Shown here in pieces: positions 23,309 to 30,035 of a stretch of DNA of 30,035 bases. This DNA comes from a virus. The stretch lies in IMG/VR virus record IMGVR_UViG_3300032267_000079, positions 1 to 30,035 of that record; one strand, given 5' to 3'. The notes under the pieces were generated by a model. The model was given only the letters and a program-made list of their open reading frames with translations, made no database searches and was not told the DNA's origin. The translations under genes and the position numbers were made by a program. How positions within the stretch are numbered: position 1 is the stretch's first letter; every line of letters starts with the position of its first letter.

Positions 23309-24004
23309 TTAAATAGGTAGTTTAGAGTAGTCTACAACATAACCAGTATTAGTCATATGTACTACATGTTTATATTCAGGCATCTCAAGAAGATCTTGAG
23401 CCATAACACCAACTGATTTAATATAAGACCAGATATAATTAAAACTATATATTTTAATACCATTAATAGTATTAATATGTTTAATATTAGTTTTAAGATT
23501 TTTATCAGACGAATTAAATAAACCACCAGGAGCTAATAGAGCACCTCCAATTGTACCAAGCATACCAGGTATTTGGCTTGCTCCTTGGGAAGACGACTGA
23601 GTTGAGTTTGCTACCAAACCAGCACCAGAAGCTGATACAAGATTAGCAACTTGTTTTTGAAGGTAATCACCAGCATATTGATTTTGGAAGTTATTAATAG
23701 CTAAGTTTTCATAACCATTGGGACCTACCCCAGTAGAAGCAAACCTTCTTTGAAGGCCCTCTTGACCCATTTCACTACCTAGCATAAATCCTGGTTGACT
23801 TTTAATATAATCAAGAGACGGACCTCCTCCTAAGAGTAAGTTACTTAGGGCTTCTTCATAAGGAGCTCTTGCTCCCACACCAAAAAAGTCTACAGGTGTA
23901 GAAGTAGAAGTAGAAGAACCACCCCCACCTTTACCACCACCATAGAAAGTAAAAGACTCTACGAGAGTAGTTACCCAATTAAATAAGTTAAACATCTTGT
24001 ACAT
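23309..24004 (-). CDS. Small ejection/virion protein with C-terminal S74 chaperone domain
   Basis: A 231-residue protein. N-terminal Gly/Ser-rich stretch (22-36), central helical Gln/Ala/Gly region (45-160) like T7 gp14 or P22 gp7 ejection proteins, then a Peptidase_S74 intramolecular chaperone from about residue 163: SSDKNLKTNI with likely nucleophile Ser166 and Lys171, followed by GIKIYSFNY and VGVMAQDL. S74 domains normally trimerise fibres or spikes and cleave themselves off; about 65 residues would be released. GGAG lies before ATG 24004. Being in the ejection gene series rather than a fibre gene is notable. Confidence 0.75.
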   Translation of the reverse strand: MYKMFNLFNWVTTLVESFTFYGGGKGGGGSSTSTSTPVDFFGVGARAPYEEALSNLLLGGGPSLDYIKSQPGFMLGSEMGQEGLQRRFASTGVGPNGYENLAINNFQNQYAGDYLQKQVANLVSASGAGLVANSTQSSSQGASQIPGMLGTIGGALLAPGGLFNSSDKNLKTNIKHINTINGIKIYSFNYIWSYIKSVGVMAQDLLEMPEYKHVVHMTNTGYVVDYSKLPI

Positions 24005-24006
24005 TG

Positions 24007-24423
24007 TTAGTTCTCCAGAGGTAATTCATAAAATATAAAACGTTTAGTATAACCATAGTTAGCCCAGACTCTTTCCCAACCAGGACGTCCATAGCTATCA
24101 ATTAACTTACAACCATTATCTTTACCAAACTGTTGCACTAGTTTAAGCATAGGTTCTTTCCATGTTTCAAAGTCAACCCCTGCTAAGAAGTGTACAGTTA
24201 AAGCTGTCATCCTAGGGTATTTAATTACTTCAGTAACTACAGCACCATAAATCTTTTTATCATCAAAAGCAATCCAAAGTTGTTGAGGTTGCTTTAGTAA
24301 TCCTTCTTTAATATCTTCAGCTTCAAATCTACCATAAGTATATTTAGCTGCTCTTTTCATGTAACCTTCTATATGAGGCCAAACCCGTTCAACATCTTTT
24401 GTGTCTACAATAGATACTTGCAT
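24007..24423 (-). CDS. GNAT-like virion-associated protein (T7 gp13 position)
   Basis: A 138-residue protein with an acetyltransferase-like layout: QLWIAFDDKKIYGAVVTEV (strands 2-4), then MTALTVHFLAGVD and a helix leading to CKLIDSYGRPGWERVWANYGYTKRFIFYEL, typical of the GNAT C-terminal half. The P-loop for acetyl-CoA (Q/RxxGxG/A) is not clear, so activity is doubtful. T7 gp13, also about 138 residues and encoded just before the internal core genes, has the same kind of fold; this gene is in the same position. Probably a morphogenesis factor. Confidence 0.68.
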   Translation of the reverse strand: MQVSIVDTKDVERVWPHIEGYMKRAAKYTYGRFEAEDIKEGLLKQPQQLWIAFDDKKIYGAVVTEVIKYPRMTALTVHFLAGVDFETWKEPMLKLVQQFGKDNGCKLIDSYGRPGWERVWANYGYTKRFIFYELPLEN

Positions 24424-24426
24424 AAA

Positions 24427-26079
24427 CTATTCTTGTTTTAAATCCAATCTACCATTAATATTAAATTCTACTTTTTCTAAACGGAAAGGGTTATTTCCTG
24501 TATAAAGATACTCATAAGCTCTACGTCTAAATCTACCAAGTTGATATAAACAAGGTTTCTGTAAGTTTAATTGTACTTGTCTATACTGAGACCAATTAGT
24601 ATAATCATCTTCAGTATGTCTAACTTGCATTACATCATTAATGTTATCACCAAACATGGTTAAACCATACCCAGTTTTAAAAGCATAAGTATCAAAATCC
24701 ATACGATCAGTTACAATACGCATTCTAATAGGTCCAAAAGGATCTACATAGTTATTAGGACTTAAGGTAAACACTAAACCATTAACAGCATCTAATACAT
24801 AGAAGTTACCACTATTAAATGGAAACTGTACTACAAAAGAACATTCAAAGTAGTTTTCACCACCACCAATATAGTCTTTACTTGTAGTCCAATAGTGCCA
24901 TTCTTTTTCATTTATATCAAATACAAGTGTAACATTTTGATCTGTTAGTACAAGTCCATATAAAGTATGTCCTGCAATTTTATATAACCAAGAGTATGTA
25001 CCTGATAAATCACTAGCGTTTAGAAAGTTCTCAACTGCTTTAGTTGATACTTTTATAGGAGATAGTCCATCTAACATAAAAATACCTCTACCACCTTCAA
25101 CTACAGTTCCCATCCAAATTAAAGTTTGTTCTGGATTTTGTATTGAGTTACCATCAGCACAACCTATTTCCATATGAGCTGATTGGTTAATACTTAATAC
25201 TGACCCTGCGGCATTACCAGCATCATAGAAAAAATCAGCTGTCCACTCTTTAAAAGCTATAACATAGTTAAGATGTCTAGCAAGTGCTTTACCTTTGTCT
25301 GCTTCTGATACTGCTGAAGTGTAGTTTAAAGGTCCCCATATATTTGGGTTTTCATTATCAGATTGAAATATCTGACCTTTAGAGTCCATAGCAAATACAT
25401 AACCATCAAGGTATACTAAACCTGGGACAGGGTTTGTAGGAAATGAATTTAAATAAGGAGTAACTACTGCACCACTACCAGCACCTGAAAGTACAACAGC
25501 TAATGTTCCAGCATAATTAGATCCATTAGAAGTTAAAGTTACACTTGTTATTGTAGATCCATCAGAAATATAAGTACCAGCTGCACCAGAGCCACTAATA
25601 GATCCTGTAACTGTAAAGGTACCTGTAGTAGATGTATACCCAGTACCACCGCTAACTAAAGTAACTCCTGCTACTTGTTTATTTATTACAACAACAATTC
25701 CTGAGGAATTCATTGAGTACCCTGTTACTTGGTCATGAAAGACCATATAAGGACGGGGTGCTGTTGTAGCTAGAGTATTAACCCAACTAACGTTTTGCCC
25801 ACTCATACCTGTAAGTAATTGAGTTGAAGTACCTCCAGTAATACTATATAAATATGTACCAGCTGCTGCATATAAATTATTATTATAAGTCCAAAGGCCA
25901 TTACCATCAATGGGTAGTGCAGGAGTAATTGTATATGCAGCTTTACCTGGACGTTTAATAGCTAAAGTAGCCCCACCTGGCATAGTTTCTTTAAAACAAT
26001 TAACCATCTTAGCATCTTTGCTAGTATCATTGGTACGTTGTTTTATAGGTGTTGTTAACGGGACATTAACAATAGGCAT
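24427..26079 (-). CDS. Tail hub / packaged-DNA stabilisation protein (P22 gp10-like)
   Basis: A 550-residue protein resembling P22 gp10, the hexameric tail hub below the portal/gp4 ring. Similar segments include the start (variable) MVNCFKE...RPGKAAYTI, GLVYLDGYVFAMDSKGQIFQS (220-240), FKEWTADFFYDAG, and WMGTVVEGGRGIFMLDG then PIKVSTKAVENFL. An extra beta-rich domain at about 136-208 (VSGGTGYT, GSGAAGTYISDGSTITSVTL) interrupts the N-terminal part and has a sister in the adjacent gp4-like protein. It starts on the stop base of that gene. Confidence 0.75.
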   Translation of the reverse strand: MPIVNVPLTTPIKQRTNDTSKDAKMVNCFKETMPGGATLAIKRPGKAAYTITPALPIDGNGLWTYNNNLYAAAGTYLYSITGGTSTQLLTGMSGQNVSWVNTLATTAPRPYMVFHDQVTGYSMNSSGIVVVINKQVAGVTLVSGGTGYTSTTGTFTVTGSISGSGAAGTYISDGSTITSVTLTSNGSNYAGTLAVVLSGAGSGAVVTPYLNSFPTNPVPGLVYLDGYVFAMDSKGQIFQSDNENPNIWGPLNYTSAVSEADKGKALARHLNYVIAFKEWTADFFYDAGNAAGSVLSINQSAHMEIGCADGNSIQNPEQTLIWMGTVVEGGRGIFMLDGLSPIKVSTKAVENFLNASDLSGTYSWLYKIAGHTLYGLVLTDQNVTLVFDINEKEWHYWTTSKDYIGGGENYFECSFVVQFPFNSGNFYVLDAVNGLVFTLSPNNYVDPFGPIRMRIVTDRMDFDTYAFKTGYGLTMFGDNINDVMQVRHTEDDYTNWSQYRQVQLNLQKPCLYQLGRFRRRAYEYLYTGNNPFRLEKVEFNINGRLDLKQE

Positions 26080-27077
26080 TAACGGAAACTCCTATTAAAG
26101 CCTGATCTTACATCTGGTTGGAAGAATGTAGAAGTCCATTCAATATCCCAATCCATTAATTCATTCTTAAGAACATTTGCTTTTTGTTCGTAGTACTGTT
26201 TATCAGTTAGAGTCTTTTCATAATCTGATGCAAGCTCTGCAACTAGACCCCATTTGAGAGCTAAAAACCACTCTGAAGGGAAATCAAAGTTCTGGTTAGC
26301 TGATGTAATGTCTTCAATAGGTGTCTGTACAAATAAATGTAAATCATAGTTTGTAGCAGTAAAAGTATTAGGAGTTAAGAATACACTTAGTTCTCCATAG
26401 TCTCTCCAAGGTTTATAGTAAACAGTGTTTACGTTACCTTGTGATTGTTTAGCACCCAAGATATTATACTCTTGTTGTGAGATAATAGTCATTGGCATAT
26501 CTGTAAATACACTTAAAAGTGAATCTACTGTAACTGTACAGGGTGTAGTAAAAGTACCACCTTGCATTGTTAATACATCACCTACAGCATAACCACTACC
26601 ACCAGTGTTAGCAAGCATTACACTTGTAACAGTAGGACCAGTAAATGTTAAGTTAAATGTAGCACCAGAACCTGTACCTCCAGTAGAAGATACAGCATTA
26701 GTTGGTTGTACTGTATAACCTGTACCACCAGATGTTAAAGAGATTTTACCTACTGAGTATGTAGCATTAGATAAGTTTCTTAAATAACATTGAATAAGTC
26801 TTAAAGGTTTAGCAGCATTATAATTATAAGATGCTGAAGGTCCAATAGTATAAGAAGTTTGATTAGGAACTAAAGGTAGTGTATACTCCTTAATAGTCCA
26901 TAGTTTAATACCCTCTGACTGCCATTTCTTTAAAATAAGATTTAAAGAGAAAGAAGCATTCTCTAAAGCATTAGGCCCAGGTGTAGCACCTTCTTCTAGT
27001 ACTGCTAAACTACGTAGAGCAGCCTCAATAATCTGATCTCTGGTAACGGTAAATGTAGTAGTACCTGAAGTAGCCAT
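26079..27077 (-). CDS. Head-tail adaptor protein (P22 gp4-like)
   Basis: A 332-residue protein. The N-terminal TRDQIIEAALRSLAVLEEGATPGPNALENA and LILKKWQSEGIKLWTIKEYTL resemble P22 gp4 and related head-completion adaptors that bind the portal. FPSEWFLALKWGLVAELASDY (about 275-295) is the second helical block. An insertion at about 109-185 is Gly/Thr/Ser-rich beta sequence (SLTSGGTGYT, GTGSGATFNLTF, GGSGYAVGDVLTM), making the protein twice the size of P22 gp4. The following gp10-like gene has a similar insertion. Confidence 0.75.
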   Translation of the reverse strand: MATSGTTTFTVTRDQIIEAALRSLAVLEEGATPGPNALENASFSLNLILKKWQSEGIKLWTIKEYTLPLVPNQTSYTIGPSASYNYNAAKPLRLIQCYLRNLSNATYSVGKISLTSGGTGYTVQPTNAVSSTGGTGSGATFNLTFTGPTVTSVMLANTGGSGYAVGDVLTMQGGTFTTPCTVTVDSLLSVFTDMPMTIISQQEYNILGAKQSQGNVNTVYYKPWRDYGELSVFLTPNTFTATNYDLHLFVQTPIEDITSANQNFDFPSEWFLALKWGLVAELASDYEKTLTDKQYYEQKANVLKNELMDWDIEWTSTFFQPDVRSGFNRSFR

Positions 27078-27078
27078 A

Positions 27079-27258
27079 TTATTCCTTAGTTTTACCTAAT
27101 AGTTTTTGTATTGTCTTAGTTTCGTAAATACGAATTAAAGTCCAAACAATTGTAAATAAAGCAGCTATTGCTGGTAGCACTTGCATTATAGTTCCTACTG
27201 CTGTTGCAATAGATGCTGTATCTATTACATGTTTAGTTGATTCTTGTAAATGTTCCAT
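27079..27258 (-). CDS. Single-TM holin candidate
   Basis: A 59-residue protein starting MEHLQESTKHVID. One hydrophobic segment of about 28 residues (IATAVGTIMQVLPAIAALFTIVWT within residues 18-43) is followed by a positively charged tail (IRIYETKTIQKLLGKTKE). This matches the layout of small class II/III-type holins in podoviruses, including T7 gp17.5. Start ATG overlaps the stop of the protease gene (TAATG). A second holin-like gene lies just upstream, so it may be a pinholin, antiholin or virion membrane protein instead. Confidence 0.65.
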   Translation of the reverse strand: MEHLQESTKHVIDTASIATAVGTIMQVLPAIAALFTIVWTLIRIYETKTIQKLLGKTKE

Positions 27259-27596
27259 TATAAGTCCTTAGGTTCCCAGCCGTATATCTCGGCTATTTGA
27301 TATGTTAGTTTATAGAAGTTTTTGTTATGGAGTTCATATCGTTTACCCTGAAGGTATAAAATAAGATGCACCATTTCATGTGCCATTGTTTTCTCTAGGG
27401 TTTGGAGTAGACTCATCTTACTTGTACTCATGGTAATACAGTGAGGTTCAGGTGAATAAGACCCATACATTTCAGGATCATCTACAACTAAAAACTCTAT
27501 CTCGGAGGGTCTGGGTAACTTATATTTGTTGAAGGGAGGAAGTTCACGTAACATTCTGTAAACTGCCTTACACGATTCAACTGTTATAAGGTTCAT
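27258..27596 (-). CDS. SprT-like zinc metallopeptidase
   Basis: A 112-residue zincin with HEMVH (His73, Glu74, His77), in context MAHEMVHLILYLQG, and His90 (ELHNKNFYKL) as the probable third zinc ligand; this HExxH...H(N/G)xxF pattern is typical of SprT/SPRTN-like peptidases. SPRTN enzymes cut DNA-protein crosslinks; phage versions are uncharacterised to my knowledge. No signal peptide. It is sandwiched, with overlapping starts and stops, between two holin-like genes, suggesting a role in lysis or morphogenesis, but that is inference. Confidence 0.78.
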   Translation of the reverse strand: MNLITVESCKAVYRMLRELPPFNKYKLPRPSEIEFLVVDDPEMYGSYSPEPHCITMSTSKMSLLQTLEKTMAHEMVHLILYLQGKRYELHNKNFYKLTYQIAEIYGWEPKDL

Positions 27597-27958
27597 TTCT
27601 TTTTAATATAGAATAGGCTACGTTCACCAAAGAGGTAGAATCCTACTGCCGAAGCAAAGTTATCTACCTCAGGAGTTGATGTACCAGATACATGCATATA
27701 TACCCATGTAGAAAGCACAAGAAGGCCTATTAGAGGCCTCATTAATCTAACAATAGCTTCTACCCAAGGGTATGAAGAATTACCTGCTCCAGCATCATTC
27801 ATAACCTTAAAGAACTCTAAGTCGATGTTCTTCATCTGAGCATACTGTTCTATAGTAGCAGGTTTAAACTGATCAGGTGCTACAAACTTGTTAATAAGGG
27901 ACTTACCCAAGTCCATTACTACAGGAGCAAAAGCTGATAATATTGTTATTGGATCCAT
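27593..27958 (-). CDS. Holin of the three-TM (GTA-type) family
   Basis: A 121-residue membrane protein. Hydrophobic segments are at about 4-16, at 68-90 (RLMRPLIGLLVLSTWVYMHV) and at 100-115 (FASAVGFYLFGERSLFYIKKK). The SSYPWVEAIVRLMRPLIGL stretch and the FGERS ending match the holin family known from gene transfer agents and many alphaproteobacterial/aquatic phages. It would open the inner membrane for the wall hydrolase(s). It overlaps the protease gene by four bases. Confidence 0.78.
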   Translation of the reverse strand: MDPITILSAFAPVVMDLGKSLINKFVAPDQFKPATIEQYAQMKNIDLEFFKVMNDAGAGNSSYPWVEAIVRLMRPLIGLLVLSTWVYMHVSGTSTPEVDNFASAVGFYLFGERSLFYIKKK

Positions 27959-27971
27959 TAGTTATCCTTTA

Positions 27972-28547
27972 TTATTGAATTGATGCTTCCCATTCGTCAC
28001 CATCTACATACCAACCAAACATCCACATAATTCTTAAATCACCAATTTGACCTATTACTTTTTCTACTGAATGTTCGTGTTTTGATACAAGATACTGCAT
28101 CATATCACCTTTTTTAAGTTGATACGATTCACCGTTAACCCAAATTAAACCACCTTTAGTTTCAGATGTAAGTATATTGCATCTTAAAGTATGCTTTGGT
28201 TCTTGATTATCTACAGGGTCTTTATGTAAATATACATCACCATCAGGCATTGTAGCACTTACCACAACACCATCTTTTCCATGTATGTGTTTAGGTTCTG
28301 CCCATTTAGTTAGATTAAATTCTGTTTCTATTTGTTTATGAATATCTTTAACTAATTGTGGATATTCGTAGTTTTGTGATAGTCTAGTTGTATATCTAAA
28401 AGGTGTAGTGTATGTCTCTTTTGTATGCCAATTGCCTGTAATTCCATGTTCAATATTGCCTTTAGCTATATTGCCTCTTACCCAAGCATTTAATAATTCA
28501 CATTTATCATTATCTAAATAGTTAGGAATAACATTAACTATCTTCAT
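27972..28547 (-). CDS. 2-oxoglutarate/Fe(II) dioxygenase-like protein
   Basis: A 191-residue oxygenase fold: HxD motif His108-Lys-Asp110 (VYLHKDP), distal His157 or His159 (SKHEHSVEKV), and Arg172 (DLRIMWMFG) as the likely 2-oxoglutarate binder. LRCNILTSETKGGLIWVNGESYQLKKGDMMQY is the jelly-roll core. It differs from the 11644-12213 oxygenase in sequence and lies in the late gene block beside a cupin and tail genes, so modification of a virion or tail protein, or of a surface molecule, is possible. Substrate unknown. Confidence 0.7.
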   Translation of the reverse strand: MKIVNVIPNYLDNDKCELLNAWVRGNIAKGNIEHGITGNWHTKETYTTPFRYTTRLSQNYEYPQLVKDIHKQIETEFNLTKWAEPKHIHGKDGVVVSATMPDGDVYLHKDPVDNQEPKHTLRCNILTSETKGGLIWVNGESYQLKKGDMMQYLVSKHEHSVEKVIGQIGDLRIMWMFGWYVDGDEWEASIQ

Positions 28548-28548
28548 T

Positions 28549-28923
28549 TTATAACATATCGGTTGGTAATAATTCTTTACCTTGAATTTCTATTAAAGGT
28601 GTTACGCCAGCTGGAATATCTGCTGGATCAATAATATCACCAACATCTTCTCCATCTCTTAATGCATGGATACAATAAACAATAGTATCATCTTCAAGAG
28701 CTACCATGCCATGTTCATACCCACCACCAATAAAAATAATATGAGGTGCTACAAAAACTGTTTCTTTATCATTTACAGAAACTTTAACACTACCTTTTGC
28801 TAATAAAGTTTGATGACTAAATGTATGTTTATGTCCTTCATTAATATCTCCAGCTTTTACAAAGTGCATTTGTTTAACCCATGTATTTGCAACAATACTA
28901 ATCTTTGAATCGGGACAAGCCAT
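28549..28923 (-). CDS. Cupin-domain protein
   Basis: A 124-residue small cupin. Motif 1 is GHKHTFSHQTLLAKGSVKV (30-48), with His31, His33 and His37, a His replacing the usual Glu; motif 2 is IFIGGGYEHGM (63-73), with His71. This gives a four-His type metal site. The C-terminal 30 residues are outside the barrel. It starts two bases after the 2OG oxygenase frame ends upstream in transcription order and is likely cotranscribed with it. The reaction, if any, is unknown; sugar or tail-related roles are possible. Confidence 0.7.
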   Translation of the reverse strand: MACPDSKISIVANTWVKQMHFVKAGDINEGHKHTFSHQTLLAKGSVKVSVNDKETVFVAPHIIFIGGGYEHGMVALEDDTIVYCIHALRDGEDVGDIIDPADIPAGVTPLIEIQGKELLPTDML

Positions 28924-28935
28924 TTTATCTTTTCC

Positions 28936-29274
28936 TTATTTTGTAACTGTTAATGAAGCTATTAGGTTTTCTAATTGTTTAATTTTTGTAGTTAATTCTG
29001 TTCTGCTTAATGTGTCCCCATTATTATACTTACCAAAAGATGTTGATGGAATTTGATTAGTATTAACAATAACTGCATTAGGATCAACATAATCTTTATC
29101 TGCTAATTCTATTAATTGTGTGTTTATATTATACATATAATCAACATCATTAATTGTATCGTCACATTCAATCCATTTTAAATCAGGGTGAACTTCAAAT
29201 ATAACATCTGAAATCTGAGCTATTCGTTTACCATTGTAATAATTAACATTATTATCTATTAAAGCGTATTTCAT
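28936..29274 (-). CDS. Small tail-associated protein
   Basis: A 112-residue protein (MKYALIDNNVNYYNGKRIAQ...), following the glycine-rich tail gene. Residues 1-60 look like a beta-rich module (FEVHPDLKWIECDDTINDVDYMYN) similar to short proteins found beside fibre genes, and the C-terminus is a helix (TELTTKIKQLENLIASLTV), which could trimerise. Probably a fibre chaperone or fibre tip accessory; not recognised with certainty. Confidence 0.6.
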   Translation of the reverse strand: MKYALIDNNVNYYNGKRIAQISDVIFEVHPDLKWIECDDTINDVDYMYNINTQLIELADKDYVDPNAVIVNTNQIPSTSFGKYNNGDTLSRTELTTKIKQLENLIASLTVTK

Positions 29275-29285
29275 AATTTATCCTT

Positions 29286-30035
29286 TTAATATTCAACAAC
29301 TACAACACCAGCACCACCAGCACCACCTGGTTGAGCAGGAGATTTACCTTGGCCATCACCACCTTGACCATATCTTCCATACCCATAATTTGGTCCTAAA
29401 ATTCCTATAGAAGAATAATAACTAACATTTCTATTTCCAGCATCTGCAGCGTTGCCATTTGCTGTTGAGAAAACAGTATTATTATTAAGTGTTGATCCTG
29501 TTGCTTGTCCACTTCCCATTTGAGTTATAGGTTGATAGGATCTACTATTTCCAGCAACCCCTCCTGTGCAAGATAAATAAGCTCCAAAAGATGATGTTCC
29601 TCCAGTGCCACCACTACCATTAACTGCTCCAGCAGTACCTCCAGCCCCTACTGTAACTGTTACTGTTCCACCAGAAGTTAATCCTGTAAACCAACCTATA
29701 CCAACACCACCCCAACCACCCCAATATCCTTGCTGGCTAGCTGTGTTACCACCAGCGCCTCCACCACCACCACCAATAACTGTAACTTTAACAGCAGTTA
29801 CGCTAGTGGGCACAGTGAATGTACCTGACGATGTAAAAACTTGAACTCTTGGACCTGGTAAACCGCCACCTGCGGCTGTTTGGAATGTTGGTAAAGCACC
29901 AGCACCATTAGAGGTTAATACTTGACCAGATGTTCCTACTGAAGCAATGGATTGATGAGCTCCTGTAGAAGTTGTACCACCACATTGAACAGCATAAGCT
30001 GTTGCACTAGCAGAACCTGTTCCGCCTTGTGCTAC
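29286..30035 (-). CDS. Glycine-rich tail fibre protein, 5' end beyond window
   Basis: The frame is open to the right edge, giving the last 249 residues of a longer protein; an internal GTG at 29813 is not the real start. Upstream segments AVQCGGTTSTGAHQS and SVGTSGQVLTSNGAGALPTF are typical phage fibre repeats (GTSGQVLTSNGAG). Then VFTSSGTFTVP leads into VTVIGGGGGGAGG, a widespread C-terminal glycine-rich domain of phage fibres with polyglycine loops, ending GGAGGAGVVVVEY. Glycine-rich fibre tips often contact the receptor in phages of Gram-negative bacteria. Function is probably host recognition. Confidence 0.75.
   Translation of the reverse strand, partial: VAQGGTGSASATAYAVQCGGTTSTGAHQSIASVGTSGQVLTSNGAGALPTFQTAAGGGLPGPRVQVFTSSGTFTVPTSVTAVKVTVIGGGGGGAGGNTASQQGYWGGWGGVGIGWFTGLTSGGTVTVTVGAGGTAGAVNGSGGTGGTSSFGAYLSCTGGVAGNSRSYQPITQMGSGQATGSTLNNNTVFSTANGNAADAGNRNVSYYSSIGILGPNYGYGRYGQGGDGQGKSPAQPGGAGGAGVVVVEY

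Noticed and set aside
16000-24000. Search for pqqB-E, methanol dehydrogenase or other PQQ genes
   Set aside because: None recognised anywhere in the window; the long leftward ORFs are virion proteins. The pqqA call rests on the peptide alone.
29605-29844. Proline-rich plus-strand ORF
   Set aside because: It is the mirror of glycine codons in the tail fibre gene on the minus strand and shows no independent signal.
1-30035. CRISPR arrays, tRNA genes, IS elements, integrase, phage RNA polymerase
   Set aside because: No regularly spaced repeats, cloverleaf-like sequence, transposase or recombinase motifs, or single-subunit RNA polymerase motifs were seen on either strand.

Overview
The window is a 30 kb, AT-rich piece of a tailed double-stranded DNA phage genome with podovirus character. 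There is no chromosomal housekeeping gene, integrase, IS element, tRNA or CRISPR array. Two convergent blocks meet at about 15.55-15.58 kb. Rightward genes (70-15549) are metabolic, cargo and DNA-replication genes; leftward genes (15583 to the right end) are virion and lysis genes. A GC-rich hairpin followed by seven T closes the rightward block. The replication set is T7-like but fragmented: separate primase and DnaB-type helicase, a family A DNA polymerase divided into two ORFs just before palm motif A, SSB, a FEN-type 5' exonuclease and an HNH nuclease. A second DnaQ-like exonuclease with a zinc ribbon, a DUF3310 protein and a B12-dependent (class II) ribonucleotide reductase follow. The structural block combines P22-like head-tail proteins (gp4-like adaptor, gp10-like tail hub) with T7-like ejection proteins (GNAT-like 138 aa protein, S74-tailed small protein, 598 aa coiled protein, 1691 aa lysozyme-headed giant). 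No phage RNA polymerase, terminase, portal or capsid gene is in the window; the last three probably lie beyond the right end.

Layout. 70-793: SleB-like hydrolase, a small acidic protein and a small membrane protein. 792-826: intergenic hairpin. 854-4070: a tightly overlapping triad of amidoligase (glutamine-synthetase fold), class II glutamine amidotransferase and ATP-grasp ligase, followed by three small genes (4073-4843), one with a zinc ribbon. 4843-5072: a short gap that looks non-coding on the plus strand but carries, on the minus strand, a complete 23-residue pqqA gene. 5073-12968: replication and nucleic-acid genes with several small proteins and a 2OG-Fe(II) oxygenase. 12955-12983: a good sigma70 promoter placed so that its transcript would start at the ATG of the DUF3310 gene. 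12990-15549: nucleotide metabolism and two small genes. 15583-30035 (minus): endopeptidase-like DUF5675 protein, tail protein, ejection proteins, tail hub and adaptor, one-TM holin candidate, SprT-like protease, three-TM holin, 2OG oxygenase, cupin, small tail-associated protein and a glycine-rich tail protein that runs off the window.

The most striking observation is the phage-borne pqqA. PqqA is the ribosomal peptide from which pyrroloquinoline quinone (PQQ) is built, and PQQ is the cofactor of bacterial methanol and other quinoprotein dehydrogenases. The peptide has the exact length and the cross-linked Glu15/Tyr19 spacing of classical PqqA. Its transcription unit is self-contained: extended -10 promoter, 5'-terminal stem-loop with a GAAA loop, Shine-Dalgarno sequence and hairpins at the 3' end. 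No other pqq gene is visible, so the inference is that the phage feeds extra precursor into the host's own PqqB-E machinery. This points to a PQQ-using, probably methylotrophic proteobacterial host, perhaps a low-GC aquatic Methylophilales-type bacterium. The host assignment is inference, not shown by the sequence.
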